DNA of 64,000 nucleotides from NCBI RefSeq assembly GCF_040892545.1, contig NZ_CP156079.1:3321501-3385500 (forward strand), in the 5' to 3' direction. A program made the translations under genes and the position numbers. Origin of the DNA: Paracidovorax avenae. Lineage in GTDB: Bacteria > Pseudomonadota > Gammaproteobacteria > Burkholderiales > Burkholderiaceae_C. The notes beneath the pieces are model-generated. The model saw nothing but the letters and a program-made list of their open reading frames with translations. It was not told the origin of the DNA and did not search any database. This document shows positions 51,627 through 60,620 of the stretch, piece after piece (the stretch's first letter is position 1; every line of letters starts with the position of its first letter).

Positions 51627-52976
51627 CTATGCCGGCGTGCGCGCAGCCTCGGCGAGCGACGCATCGAGCACTTCGACGATCATGCCGGCCTGTTCCGCGG
51701 ACAGCACCAGCGGCGGACGGATCTTCAGTACGTTGTGCCCCTGGGCGCAGGCGCTCAGCAACACACCCTTGTCGCGCATCCGGTTCACCACCCGGCTGGT
51801 CAGGCCGCGGTCCGGCGCACGCGTCGCGCGGTCCGACACGAGCTCGACTCCCACGAACAGGCCCGCCCCACGCACATCGCCGATCGCTTCGTGCTTCGCT
51901 GCGAGGGTTGTGATGCCGTCCAGCAACTGATTGCCGACCTGCCCGGCATGCTCCACCAGCCGGTCCCGCTCGATCGTCTCGAGCACCGCCAGGGCCGCCG
52001 CGCACGACACGGTGTTGCCTGCGAAGGTGTTGAAGTAGCGCGAGTTCTTGCCGAACTCCGCCAGCGCATCGGCCGTCGCGAGCAGGCCCGCGATCGGCTG
52101 GCCATTACCCATCGGCTTGCCCAGGGTGACGATGTCCGGCGCGAGGCCGTGGCGCTGAAAGCCCCACAGGTGCTCGCCGGTGCGGCCGAAGCCGGGCTGA
52201 ACCTCGTCGGCGATGAACAGGCCACCGGCCCGCCGGATGGCGTCCACGGCTCCCTTCAGGAAGCCCGCCGGTCCGGGCAGGATGCCGTCGCTGGTGAACA
52301 GCGAATCGACGATCAGCGCCGCCGGCCGGATGCCGTGCCGCCGCAGGTCGGCCACCGCCGCCTCGACGTCCCGCGTGAACCGCTCTGCCAGGTCGGCACC
52401 TTCGGCGTGGTAGAGGCGCGGCGCCGGCACCAGGCGCACGTGAGGGCCCAGATCGACCGTCACGCCCAGCGATGGCGAGAACTGCGACACCGCATCGGTG
52501 ATGCCGTGGTAGGCCGTATCGGTGACGATCACGCCGGTGCCGCCGGTGCGCACCTTGGCAATGCGGTAGGCCAGGTCGTTGGCCTCGCTGCCGGTACAGG
52601 TCAGCATCAGGTGGGCGAGACCGGTGCCGGGCACCGTGGCGAGCAGGCGCTCGGCCAGCTCGAGGATCGTGTCGTGCAAATACCGGGTATTGGTCGCGAG
52701 CGTCCGCACCTGGCGACAGATCGCATCGGCCACGGCGGGGTGGCAGTGTCCGAGCGAGGTCACGTTGTTGTAGGCGTCGAGGTAGCGGCGGCCCGCGGGA
52801 TCCTCCAGCCACGCGCCCTCGCCGCGCACGATGTGCAGCGGATGCTCGTACATCAGCCGGTAGGCGGGGCCGAGCAGCGCATTGCGGCGCGCGATCATCG
52901 CCTCCGTGGCGGGGCCCACATCGGCCCTGCCGGGGATGTAGGCATTGACCATGTTGAAGTCTTCGGTGGTTTTCAT
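51627..52976 (-). CDS. Class-III PLP enzyme, aminotransferase or phospho-lyase type
   Basis: Protein of 449 residues in PLP aminotransferase class III. PLP-contact FIADEVQPGFGRTG; PLP lysine in DIVTLGKPMGNGQPIAGL; FNTFAGNTVSCAAALAVLE follows. The phrases GKPMGNG and FNTF-x-G are characteristic of the AGXT2L1/AGXT2L2 branch, whose animal members are not aminotransferases. They are phospho-lyases acting on phosphoethanolamine or 5-phosphohydroxylysine. Start 52976 is fixed by an ATGA overlap with the kinase gene upstream. The kinase partner supports a phospho-lyase role, though a plain aminotransferase is not excluded. Confidence 0.88.
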   Translation of the reverse strand: MKTTEDFNMVNAYIPGRADVGPATEAMIARRNALLGPAYRLMYEHPLHIVRGEGAWLEDPAGRRYLDAYNNVTSLGHCHPAVADAICRQVRTLATNTRYLHDTILELAERLLATVPGTGLAHLMLTCTGSEANDLAYRIAKVRTGGTGVIVTDTAYHGITDAVSQFSPSLGVTVDLGPHVRLVPAPRLYHAEGADLAERFTRDVEAAVADLRRHGIRPAALIVDSLFTSDGILPGPAGFLKGAVDAIRRAGGLFIADEVQPGFGRTGEHLWGFQRHGLAPDIVTLGKPMGNGQPIAGLLATADALAEFGKNSRYFNTFAGNTVSCAAALAVLETIERDRLVEHAGQVGNQLLDGITTLAAKHEAIGDVRGAGLFVGVELVSDRATRAPDRGLTSRVVNRMRDKGVLLSACAQGHNVLKIRPPLVLSAEQAGMIVEVLDASLAEAARTPA

Positions 52977-54076
52977 GGGGAGATTCCGGTGGGTGCGGGG
53001 TTCAGCAGGCGGTCGCGCGCCTCGTTGCGGGAGATGTCCGCCATCTGCGATAGCGCCTCCCAGGCAGCGGGGTTGTGGCGCATGATGTAGGCGCGGTTTT
53101 CGGGATAGCGCACGGCGCGCCACTCCGAGATCAGTGCCGTGACGAGGTGGCGGGTGGCCATGAGGTCGGCCACCACTTCCAGTTCCGGCGCAGACAGCGG
53201 CAGCACGGACTGGTAGGCGCCGACGAACTGCGCAGGCCCTTCGAACGGGTCCGCGCAGCCGGCCATGTGGAATGCGGCGGCGGTCGCCACCTCGCCGACC
53301 AGCGGCGCATGCAGCATGTCGCCGAAGTCGATGACGCCGGTGATGCGTGCTGGATCGTCCGGTGCGACCAGCACGTTGTAGAGGTGGTAGTCGTTGTGGA
53401 TCACCTGCGCCCTCAGCGAAGGCAGCCGGGGCAGCACATGTTCCGTGAAGCGCGCCATGAACGCCCGCGCCAGCGAACGGCGCGGCCCCTCGGGCAGGCT
53501 GTCGAGCTGCACGGTCAGCCGATGCGCCGCCGACACGTTCCACAGCAGGTCGTGCGCGGCAGCGGGGTGCGTGAAGCCCTGCAAGGCCAGGTTCAGCTCG
53601 GCCAGCCCCTGGCCCATGGCCCTGCGCTGGGAGGGCGTGCGCGGCGTTTCCCGGATCTGGATGCCGTCGAGGTAGGTCAGCATGCGCACCGTGGTCCGCG
53701 CGCCGTCGGCCAGCGGCACCACGGCATGCGTGCGCCCGTCCCGCATGCGAACGACCCGGGGGACCGGCAGGCCGGGCGACGTACGCGCGATGTGTTCCAG
53801 CGCGCCGACCTGGAAATCGACCAGCGGCAGGGGTTCCGACGGGTTGCTGATCTTGAAGACGTAGCGCGCCCCGTCGGCGGCCTCCAGCGCGCAGTTCTGG
53901 TCGCGCTCGCCACCCAGTGGCTGCACGCCGGCCTCGACACCGTAGAGGCGTGCCACCAGCGCCCGGACCTCGGCGGGAGCCAGGGAGGGCGCCGCGGTGC
54001 TCAGTGCGGCGGCATCGCCCGGCTGCCGCGGCGGCGCCCCCGAGGGAGCGCCGGGAGGAAGATCGATGCCGGACAT
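52973..54076 (-). CDS. APH-fold small-molecule kinase (hydroxylysine kinase-like)
   Basis: Cytosolic kinase of 367 residues in the aminoglycoside phosphotransferase fold. Nucleotide-binding part GGERDQNCALEAADGARYVFKI; catalytic Brenner-type loop VIHNDYHLYNVLV; metal-binding GVIDFGDMLHAPLVGE. The DQN...YVFKISNP pattern recalls animal hydroxylysine kinase. It overlaps the next gene by ATGA and the previous gene by one base, so three proteins are made from tightly joined frames. Substrate probably an amino alcohol or hydroxy-amino acid. Confidence 0.88.
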   Translation of the reverse strand: MSGIDLPPGAPSGAPPRQPGDAAALSTAAPSLAPAEVRALVARLYGVEAGVQPLGGERDQNCALEAADGARYVFKISNPSEPLPLVDFQVGALEHIARTSPGLPVPRVVRMRDGRTHAVVPLADGARTTVRMLTYLDGIQIRETPRTPSQRRAMGQGLAELNLALQGFTHPAAAHDLLWNVSAAHRLTVQLDSLPEGPRRSLARAFMARFTEHVLPRLPSLRAQVIHNDYHLYNVLVAPDDPARITGVIDFGDMLHAPLVGEVATAAAFHMAGCADPFEGPAQFVGAYQSVLPLSAPELEVVADLMATRHLVTALISEWRAVRYPENRAYIMRHNPAAWEALSQMADISRNEARDRLLNPAPTGISP

Positions 54077-54741
54077 CAGAGTCCCAGCAGCGCAGGAAGC
54101 TGGCGTACGTCCGTCAGGCGGTTCACGCCGTATTCGGTGGATGTCGGCTCATGCCCCCGGTCGATGAAGGCCCTGGCCATGAAACCGAGGTCGGAGGCCG
54201 TCATCAGGTCGTACCGGAAGCTCGACGAGACATGCATCATCTGCCCGGGCCCGCAACCGAGCCGGTCGAACATGTATTCGAACGCCTGCATGCGCGGCTT
54301 GTAGGCCCTTGCCTCCTCCGCGGTATAGACCGCATGGAAAGGCGCTTTGAGGTGGGCGACGCTGTGTGGGATGAGATCCACCATCGAGTTCGACAGGATC
54401 ACCAGCGGCACGTGGGGCGCGATGGCCTCCAGCACTTCCACCACGTTCGGATGCGGCTGCCACGTGGGCACGGCGGTATAGAGCGCGGCGGCATCGGATG
54501 CCCGGCATTCCACGCCGTGCGCCTTGCAGGCGCGCTGGATGGAGTTCTCCACCACATCGAAGAACGGCTTCCAGTCGCCCAGTACCTCGTCGAGGCGGTA
54601 GGCCCGGAAACTGTCGAGGAACGCAGGCATGCGCGCGGCCGGCACGCGGTCCTGGAAAAGGGTTTTCGCCGTCGGCCCCATCTCGAAATTGATGAGGGTG
54701 CCGTAGCAATCGAAGCTGATGAATTTGGGGGAGAAGACCAT
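54076..54741 (-). CDS. HAD-superfamily hydrolase, haloacid dehalogenase type II-like
   Basis: Protein of 221 residues. HAD motif I is FDCYGTLINFE with the nucleophilic Asp, motif II is ILSNSMVD, the motif III Lys is in AYKPRMQAFEYMF, and the motif IV region is SSSFRYDLMTASDLGFMARAF. It resembles L-2-haloacid dehalogenases but could as well be a phosphatase. Start 54741 (MVFSPKFISFDCYGTL) is the family start; 32 upstream codons are unconserved. First gene of the four-gene operon; its stop codon shares a base with the kinase start. Confidence 0.88.
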   Translation of the reverse strand: MVFSPKFISFDCYGTLINFEMGPTAKTLFQDRVPAARMPAFLDSFRAYRLDEVLGDWKPFFDVVENSIQRACKAHGVECRASDAAALYTAVPTWQPHPNVVEVLEAIAPHVPLVILSNSMVDLIPHSVAHLKAPFHAVYTAEEARAYKPRMQAFEYMFDRLGCGPGQMMHVSSSFRYDLMTASDLGFMARAFIDRGHEPTSTEYGVNRLTDVRQLPALLGL

Positions 54742-55231
54742 CGGAAGACCTGCTGGGTTGGGACCGGACAAGTCTAGGACGCACCCTTTTGGAGGGGATG
54801 CCGTACCACGGCGGCTGGCGCGCAGATTCTTTGCCAATTTCGAGGGCGGGCGAAACTTTTGGTGTCGGCGTCAATGAGCCTCCGGATCCTGCGGCCCGCC
54901 GCCCTCGCACACACCGCGCATGCGTGTGCAAGGGCGCGCACAAACGCCCATGAAAGGAAAGGCCCCTGCGGGATGCCGAGGCACTGCCGGCAATACGGCG
55001 GGTGGATGGAAAGAACGGAAACCGTATCAGGGCACCTCAGCTGGGAGAACCAGCTGGCCGCAGCGGTGCTGAAAAAGGCAAATGTTGAGTTGATGCCACT
55101 GAGTGTGACGGATAATCCCTATTGTTCTTCAATCGAATCAATCACACCTGAATCAGTTACAGCAATAATATTCAAATACCAAATTGAAGAACCCATCAAT
55201 GGAAATCATTCCATTCATGGGTGCTCATTCT
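54742..55231. other. Gene-free transition into AT-rich DNA
   Basis: 490 bases with no gene I can support. It must hold the promoter of the HAD-kinase-lyase operon on its left. Base composition changes sharply near 55040: to the left GC-rich, to the right AT-rich. A 142-codon frame (54859-55287, plus) crosses this border, has Ala/Arg shadow composition in its first half, and was not accepted. Confidence 0.55.
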
Positions 55232-56302
55232 TCATTTATGCTCAGCTGTCCATGTGGCGCTTTCATCCCAAGTGCCCTGACCCTTGAAGGTACCCAGTTT
55301 TCCTGTAAATTTATAGTACCTATTGAAATTATATGTGGTACGAGCCGTCACCACGCCTTCTTCGGAAACCTGCCCCTGGATGACAAACGTATCATCTGCG
55401 GCAAACTGGCATTTACCGAAAATCTCTCCACGGTCACCAACCGAGACGTCGCAGAATTTCTTATCTCCGTCCAACGACCAACGCCAATCTCCATAGAATC
55501 TTTCGACTGACAATTTTCTGAACGGATGATCTTTGACATCCAGAGCGATCATCTCCATGACTGATCCACGAGCAACCTTATCGGAGTCGACAGGACCAAA
55601 ATCAGCACATCGAACACGAAAGCCAGTCTTCTCGTCATACCAGCAGTCGGAGTGAATTTGAGAGTACTCCACCTTGCCCTGCTGTGAATATCGGGTTTCG
55701 TACTTTATGTCCTTTGAGACCTTCAGTAGTTCGATGGTGCCTCCCAGCAATGTTTCAATTTTCTCCCGGCCGGTGACTACCCCTTCCAGTTCCATTTTTG
55801 TAAAAATGGTCCCACCCGCCAGCGTGCATTCAGATTGGCCCGTGGTCTTCCATCGATATCCCACTGTGAAGTTGAAATCGGGTTCATTTTTCCAGCCAAT
55901 TCTGACACACTTCCTTCCCTCCGCAGACGTGTAGGTGTGGCTATTGGTACTGTCAAAATGCAACGTAGTCCGTGTTGTCACCCAGGGCTCGGAAGTATCG
56001 ACAAGGTCATATGATCTGTCACTTTGAGGGGAACTCACCGTCCGGGTCAGGCGTTGGTAATTTCCCAAAACATACTTGCCATCCTCTATCCGTGCGCTGT
56101 TGAAAACCAGGTAGGTATATGAATCACCCTCTGCGTGACCAAATACAGGGGTGACCGGATATGCTGGAACGGGAGTGGGAGGAGGGGTCGCAGTTGCTCC
56201 ATCCTGCGAAGAGCCTCCACCACCGCATGCGGTAATTAATATGGAGAGGAAGACCAGTGTCCCAGCAAAAGTCAAACGCGATGTAGTGTACATATGCAAC
56301 AA
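55232..56302 (-). CDS. Low-GC lipoprotein of unknown function
   Basis: Exported lipoprotein of 356 residues (or 353 from 56293). The lipobox LSILITACGGGGSS gives the lipidated Cys near residue 26, followed by a Pro-rich linker PPPTPVPAYPVTPV. The mature part is beta-rich with many Trp, Tyr and Thr (TYTSAEGRKCVRIGW, YRWKTTGQSECTLAGG, FYGDWRWSLDGDKKFCDV) and several Cys that could pair. No known domain recognised. Base composition is far lower in GC than all neighbours, which suggests recent acquisition. It lies on the 3' side of tRNA-Ser, a common insertion side. Confidence 0.85.
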   Translation of the reverse strand: MLHMYTTSRLTFAGTLVFLSILITACGGGGSSQDGATATPPPTPVPAYPVTPVFGHAEGDSYTYLVFNSARIEDGKYVLGNYQRLTRTVSSPQSDRSYDLVDTSEPWVTTRTTLHFDSTNSHTYTSAEGRKCVRIGWKNEPDFNFTVGYRWKTTGQSECTLAGGTIFTKMELEGVVTGREKIETLLGGTIELLKVSKDIKYETRYSQQGKVEYSQIHSDCWYDEKTGFRVRCADFGPVDSDKVARGSVMEMIALDVKDHPFRKLSVERFYGDWRWSLDGDKKFCDVSVGDRGEIFGKCQFAADDTFVIQGQVSEEGVVTARTTYNFNRYYKFTGKLGTFKGQGTWDESATWTAEHK

Positions 56303-56498
56303 ATAGTATCAAATCGCATTGTAGATCCTTAGACTGCGATTCGCCAGAAAAAGGATGAGCAGGCACAGCATGGGGCTGCAGATGAGACCTATGTTGCTGC
56401 TCCATCACATCAGGCCACCTACTGACTTGGACAGAGCTTCAGAGCGACAGCGCGATCCTGGCCAAAACCTCAAGATGGCCGAACCAAGTTCCGAAAGC

Positions 56499-56533
56499 AA
56501 AAAACCCCCAGGAGATCTGATCACCTGGGGGTT
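56499..56533 (-). terminator. Rho-independent terminator after tRNA-Ser
   Basis: AACCCCCAGG (56503-56512) pairs with CCTGGGGGTT (56524-56533), and the minus strand continues with TTTTTT. It lies 8 bases beyond the CCA end of the tRNA. Confidence 0.9.
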
Positions 56534-56540
56534 CATGCTT

Positions 56541-56633
56541 TGGCGGAAACGGAGGGATTCGAACCCTCGATGAGGCTCTACACCCCATACTCCCTTAGCA
56601 GGGGAGCACCTTCGGCCACTCGGTCACGTTTCC
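56541..56633 (-). tRNA. tRNA-Ser (anticodon GCT)
   Basis: Class II tRNA of 93 bases with encoded CCA. Acceptor GGAAACG pairs with CGTTTCC. The anticodon stem-loop is CTCCC-CTGCTAA-GGGAG, giving anticodon GCT (reads AGC/AGU). A long variable arm (TATGGGGTGTAGAGCCTCATC region) and T-loop TTCGAAT are present. Downstream of lysC on the same strand, 42 bases from its stop. Confidence 0.95.
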
Positions 56634-56675
56634 AATCCCACTATTCTAACCCAAAATTTGCGCGCTTTTGGGCGG

Positions 56676-57953
56676 TCAGGCGGCCGCCGCTGCGGGCTGG
56701 TCGAGCTCGAAGGCCTTGTGCAGGGTGCGCACGGCCAGTTCGACGTACTTCTCGTCGATGACGACGGAGGTCTTGATCTCGGAGGTGGAGATCATCTGGA
56801 TGTTGATGCCCTCTTCGCTCAGCACGCGGAACATGCGGGCGGCCACGCCGACGTGGCTGCGCATGCCGATGCCGACGATGCTCACCTTGCAGATCTTGGC
56901 GTCACCCACGACTTCCTGCGCGCCCAGGGCGGGCACGACCTTTTCCTTGAGCAGATCGACGGTGCGCGCGAAGTCGTTGCGGTTCACCGTGAAGCTGAAG
57001 TCGGTCTTGCCGTCCTTGCTGAGGTTCTGGATGATGACGTCCACCTCGATGTTCGCGTCGGCCACGGCGCCCAGGATCTGGTAGGCGATTCCGGGCTTGT
57101 CGGGCACGCCCAACACGGAGATCTTGGCTTCGTCGCGGTTGAAAGCGATGCCGGATACGACGGCTTGTTCCATTTTTTCGTCTTCCTCAAAAGTGATGAG
57201 CGTGCCAGAGCGGGCCTCTTCCTCGATGTCGATATCCCAGGGCGTGAAGCTGGAGAGCACGCGCAGCGGCACCTTGTACTTGCCGGCGAACTCCACGGAG
57301 CGGATCTGCAGCACCTTGCTGCCGAGGCTGGCCATCTCCAGCATTTCCTCGAAGCTCACGGTGTGCAGGCGACGCGCCTCGGGCACGACGCGCGGGTCGG
57401 TGGTGTACACGCCGTCCACGTCGGTGTAGATCAGGCACTCGGAGGCCTTCATCGCCGCCGCCACGGCCACGGCCGAGGTGTCGGAGCCGCCGCGGCCCAG
57501 CGTGGTGATGTGGCCGTGCTCGTCGATGCCCTGGAAGCCGGTGACGATGACGACCTTGCCGGCGGCGAGGTCCGAGCGCACGCGCTGGTCGTCGATGGAT
57601 TCGATGCGGGCCTTGGTGTAGGCGCTGTCGGTGCGGATGGGCACCTGCCAGCCGGCGTAGCTCACCGACTCCATGCCTTCGGCCTGCAGCGCGATGGCCA
57701 GCAGGGCGGAGGAAGCCTGTTCGCCGGTGGCGGCGAGCATGTCGAGTTCGCGGTGGTAGGCGGAAGAGGCGCGCGAGGGGGCGAGGTCCTTGGCCAGGCC
57801 GAGCAGGCGGTTGGTCTCGCCGCTCATGGCGCTGGGCACCACCACCATCTGGTGGCCCGCCCGTGCCCACTTGGCGACGCGCTTGGCGACATTGCGGATG
57901 CGCTCCGTGGAGCCCATCGATGTGCCGCCGTATTTGTGAACGATCAATGCCAT
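56676..57953 (-). CDS. lysC: Aspartate kinase
   Basis: Cytosolic enzyme of 425 residues that phosphorylates aspartate as the first step to lysine, threonine, methionine and diaminopimelate. The kinase domain starts [19 protein letters not shown] and includes VTGFQG and [18 protein letters not shown]. Two ACT domains fill about 260-415, the usual feedback-inhibition module. Start 57953 is the conserved family start; 18 upstream in-frame codons were not used. Unfused monofunctional form. It follows tilS on the minus strand. Confidence 0.98.
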   Translation of the reverse strand: MALIVHKYGGTSMGSTERIRNVAKRVAKWARAGHQMVVVPSAMSGETNRLLGLAKDLAPSRASSAYHRELDMLAATGEQASSALLAIALQAEGMESVSYAGWQVPIRTDSAYTKARIESIDDQRVRSDLAAGKVVIVTGFQGIDEHGHITTLGRGGSDTSAVAVAAAMKASECLIYTDVDGVYTTDPRVVPEARRLHTVSFEEMLEMASLGSKVLQIRSVEFAGKYKVPLRVLSSFTPWDIDIEEEARSGTLITFEEDEKMEQAVVSGIAFNRDEAKISVLGVPDKPGIAYQILGAVADANIEVDVIIQNLSKDGKTDFSFTVNRNDFARTVDLLKEKVVPALGAQEVVGDAKICKVSIVGIGMRSHVGVAARMFRVLSEEGINIQMISTSEIKTSVVIDEKYVELAVRTLHKAFELDQPAAAAA

Positions 57954-58143
57954 TGGATATCCGGGGTGACGGTACGAAGGCCGCGGCGCGAAAGGAGGGA
58001 AAGGCACAGGAGCGGACCTGCGGGATGGAAGGCCCCCTGCACCTCACAGGCCCCGGGACCTCGTAGGCACCCTATGCTCTGTGGCTGAGGTGTTTTGGCG
58101 CGCCGCCGTGTTTCGTGCGAATGAGAGAGAAGACCAAAACCCG

Positions 58144-59196
58144 TCAATTGTACCAACCGAGTTCGTCGCCCTGGCGCACCACGAAGCCCCGTCCCACTTT
58201 GATGCGAATGCGGTGGCCGCGCGTGGCGCAGGCGGCGATCTGGCCGAGCAGTTCGCCGAGCTGCGCGGCCGTGGGCGTGGTGGCGTGCGCCGTGCGCAGC
58301 CAGTGGCGCAGCACATTGGCCTGGCGCTCGCGGCCCAGCGCGCGCAGCGCCGCGATGCGCGGCGGCCGCCCGATGGCCTGCAGGTCGGCCTCGGCCAGTT
58401 CGCGCAGCAGCACGGCCGCTTCCGCGGCATGCGAGGCGCTGCGCGCAAAGGTGTCACGGAACTGGGGAAACGCGGCCTGCAGCGCCGGCAGCATCCGCGC
58501 GCGGATGCGGTTGCGGGTGTAGCGCTCGTCGGTGTTCGTCGGATCCTCGACCCAGCCCTCGCCACGCGCGGTCAGCCAGGCGCGCACGTCAGCGCCTGCC
58601 ACTTCCAGGAGTGGCCGGTGCCAGTCGAGATCGTCGCGCCGCCAGAAGGCCGGCATGGCGGCCAGCCCCGCCACTCCGGCGCCGCGCGAAAGCGCGAGCA
58701 GCACGGTTTCCACCTGGTCGTCGGCATGCTGGGCCAGCGCAATGGAGGCCAGCGCGGGCCGCGCGGCGGCAGGCCGATCCCGATCCCCATCGCCTCCCGG
58801 ACCGCCCTGCCCCGCTTCCATCTCCGGCAAGGTCCCGCCCGTAGCTGCCAGATGGGTTGGATCGGTTCCCTGCTGGCCGCCGGCCAGGTCCCGCAGGGCT
58901 TCATAGCGCCGCTGGCGGGCCGCATCCTCGGGGCTCTCACCCCCCGCATGGCGCGCATCCACCCGCGCGATGCGCAGCGGCACGCCCAGCCGCCCACACA
59001 GCGCGCGGCAGTGGCCCTCGAAACCATCCGCCGCAGCCTGCAATCCATGGTGCACGTGCAGCGCATGCACCTGCCCCGGCCAGCGCTGCGCGCAGGCATG
59101 CAGCAGCGCCGTCGAATCCGCACCGCCGCTCAGCGCCACGCCCAGGGGCAGCGCCGGCCGGAAACGGTCCATGGCCGCATCGAACGCCCGCGTCAT
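58144..59196 (-). CDS. tilS: tRNA(Ile)-lysidine synthetase
   Basis: Enzyme of 350 residues that puts lysidine at position 34 of tRNA-Ile(CAU) so that it reads AUA. The ATP-binding PP-loop is VALSGGADSTALLHAC, and the second motif ALAQHADDQVETVLL-like segment IALAQHADDQ is present. The region TNTDERYTRNRIR is typical of TilS. The C-terminal part is short relative to E. coli (432 residues), as in the shorter TilS forms. It lies between accA and lysC. Confidence 0.96.
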   Translation of the reverse strand: MTRAFDAAMDRFRPALPLGVALSGGADSTALLHACAQRWPGQVHALHVHHGLQAAADGFEGHCRALCGRLGVPLRIARVDARHAGGESPEDAARQRRYEALRDLAGGQQGTDPTHLAATGGTLPEMEAGQGGPGGDGDRDRPAAARPALASIALAQHADDQVETVLLALSRGAGVAGLAAMPAFWRRDDLDWHRPLLEVAGADVRAWLTARGEGWVEDPTNTDERYTRNRIRARMLPALQAAFPQFRDTFARSASHAAEAAVLLRELAEADLQAIGRPPRIAALRALGRERQANVLRHWLRTAHATTPTAAQLGELLGQIAACATRGHRIRIKVGRGFVVRQGDELGWYN

Positions 59197-59577
59197 CGCA
59201 CAGCGCCTTGGCCAGGGAAAACGAAAACGGCCCCGAAGGGCCGTGCAGCAGGCATGGATACGAATGCTCCGGACATTTCAATCAACCACGGCGCAACTCA
59301 CCAACCTCGCCTAACCGACGGAGGGAGCCGGACCGCTCGGCGGACTCGAAGCTGGCTAAATGCGCAGGCAACCGCCTCGTTTCAAAATCCCATGGGCGAG
59401 CGAAGATCCGAACCGCCTGAACGCCAAGCGGCGTCACCCGTCGAAAGGCCGCGGAGCAGGCCAGGCCAGCAGACGCCGTGGAACCGGCTCCGCCGGGCCA
59501 CCGGCGTCGTTCCCCTGCCCGCTGTGCGCAGCACGGCGAGAGCGGGGGGAAGCGGCGAAGCCGCTCAGGGGGGTGCT
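59197..59577. repeat. Gene-free interval with probable repeat sequence
   Basis: 381 bases between accA and tilS. Besides the terminator hairpin it holds GC-rich direct/inverted blocks: GGGGGGAAGCGGCGAAGCCGCTCAGGGGGG near 59556 (shown as pieces GGAAGCGG / CCGCT), and CCGGCTCCGCCGGGCC-like hairpins near 59482-59500. This style resembles the dispersed intergenic repeats of Comamonadaceae. A 99-codon antisense frame exists but looks non-coding. Confidence 0.4.
59227..59244 (-). terminator. Hairpin terminator between accA and tilS
   Basis: ACGGCCC-CGAA-GGGCCGT; on the minus strand the loop is TTCG and TTTTCGTTTTC follows. It may end accA transcription before tilS, which starts 31 bases further on. 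Confidence 0.7.
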
Positions 59578-60552
59578 TCACCGTTCAGCGCGGGTATCGT
59601 TGAACCGCCCGTAGCTCTGCAGACGCTCGTAGCGGCGGTCCAGCAGTTCGCGCGGCTTGAGGTCCGCCAGCTGGCGGTAGGCGTCGCCCAGGGCGCGCTT
59701 GAGGAAGGCGGCCATCTGCTTGTGGTCGCGGTGCGCGCCGCCGACGGGCTCGCTCACGATCTTGTCCACCAGGCCCAGGGCCTTGAGGCGGTGCGCGGTG
59801 ATGCCCATGGCGTCGGCCGCGTCCTGGGCCTTGTCGCCGGTCTTCCAGAGGATGGAGGCGCAGCCCTCGGGGCTGATCACCGAATAGATCGAATACTGCA
59901 GCATCACGACCTGGTCGGCGACGCTGATGGCCAGGGCACCGCCGGAGCCGCCCTCGCCGATCACCGTGGTGATGATGGGCACTTCCAGCTGCGCCATCTC
60001 GAAGATGTTGCGGCCGATGGCCTCGGACTGGCCGCGCTCCTCGGCGTCGATGCCGGGGTAGGCGCCCGGCGTGTCCACGAAGGTGAAGACGGGCAGCCGG
60101 AACTTCTCGGCCGTTTTCATGAGGCGCAGGGCCTTGCGGTAGCCCTCGGGGCGGCTCATGCCGAAGTTGCGGGCGGCGCGCTCCTTGGTGTCGCGCCCCT
60201 TCTGGTGGCCGATCACCATGCAGGCATGGCCGTTGAAGCGCGCGAGGCCGCCGATGATGGAGAGGTCGTCGGCGAAGTGCCGGTCACCGTGCATCTCGAC
60301 GAAGTCGGTGAAGATCTCGCGCACGTAGTCGAGGGTGTAGGGCCGCTCGGGGTGGCGGGCGATCTTGGTGATCTGCCAGGGCGTCAGCTCGCTGTAGATG
60401 TCCTTGGTGAGCTGCTGGCTCTTGCGGCTGAGCTGGTCGATTTCCTCGGAAATGTCCACCGCGCTCTCGGTCTGCACGTAGCGCAGTTCCTCGATCTTCG
60501 ATTCCAGCTCGGCGATGGGCTGCTCGAAGTCCAGAAAAGTCTTTTTCGCCAA
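59578..60552 (-). CDS. accA: Acetyl-CoA carboxylase carboxyltransferase alpha subunit (TTG start)
   Basis: Subunit of the enzyme that makes malonyl-CoA for fatty acid synthesis, 324 residues (E. coli 319). Motifs: [19 protein letters not shown] at the N-terminus, [41 protein letters not shown], and [17 protein letters not shown]. The conserved N-terminus [10 protein letters not shown] is preceded by TTG at 60550-60552 with AAGGAG 7 bases upstream; there is no ATG there, so TTG is the start. A frame extension upstream lacks family similarity. Part of the cysS-glycosylase-accA run. Confidence 0.97.
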   Translation of the reverse strand: MAKKTFLDFEQPIAELESKIEELRYVQTESAVDISEEIDQLSRKSQQLTKDIYSELTPWQITKIARHPERPYTLDYVREIFTDFVEMHGDRHFADDLSIIGGLARFNGHACMVIGHQKGRDTKERAARNFGMSRPEGYRKALRLMKTAEKFRLPVFTFVDTPGAYPGIDAEERGQSEAIGRNIFEMAQLEVPIITTVIGEGGSGGALAISVADQVVMLQYSIYSVISPEGCASILWKTGDKAQDAADAMGITAHRLKALGLVDKIVSEPVGGAHRDHKQMAAFLKRALGDAYRQLADLKPRELLDRRYERLQSYGRFNDTRAER

Positions 60553-60620
60553 TTGTTTTCTCCTTGGGCTGTAGCCTCGGCGCACGCGGAACGCGCGGCA
60601 CGCAGTGTCCTGGCGGACGG

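Noticed and set aside
54990..55060. attachment-site copy of the tRNA-Ser 3' end
   Set aside because: Only a short, imperfect GGAAAC-type match was found; far too short for an att duplication.
54859..55287. 142-codon open frame on the plus strand
   Set aside because: It crosses the GC/AT composition border, its first half has Ala/Arg-rich shadow character, there is no convincing ribosome-binding site, and its end overlaps the lipoprotein gene antisense.
59282..59581. 99-codon antisense open frame between accA and tilS
   Set aside because: Arg/Ala-rich composition typical of chance frames in GC-rich repeats, no ribosome-binding site, and it begins inside the accA stop region.
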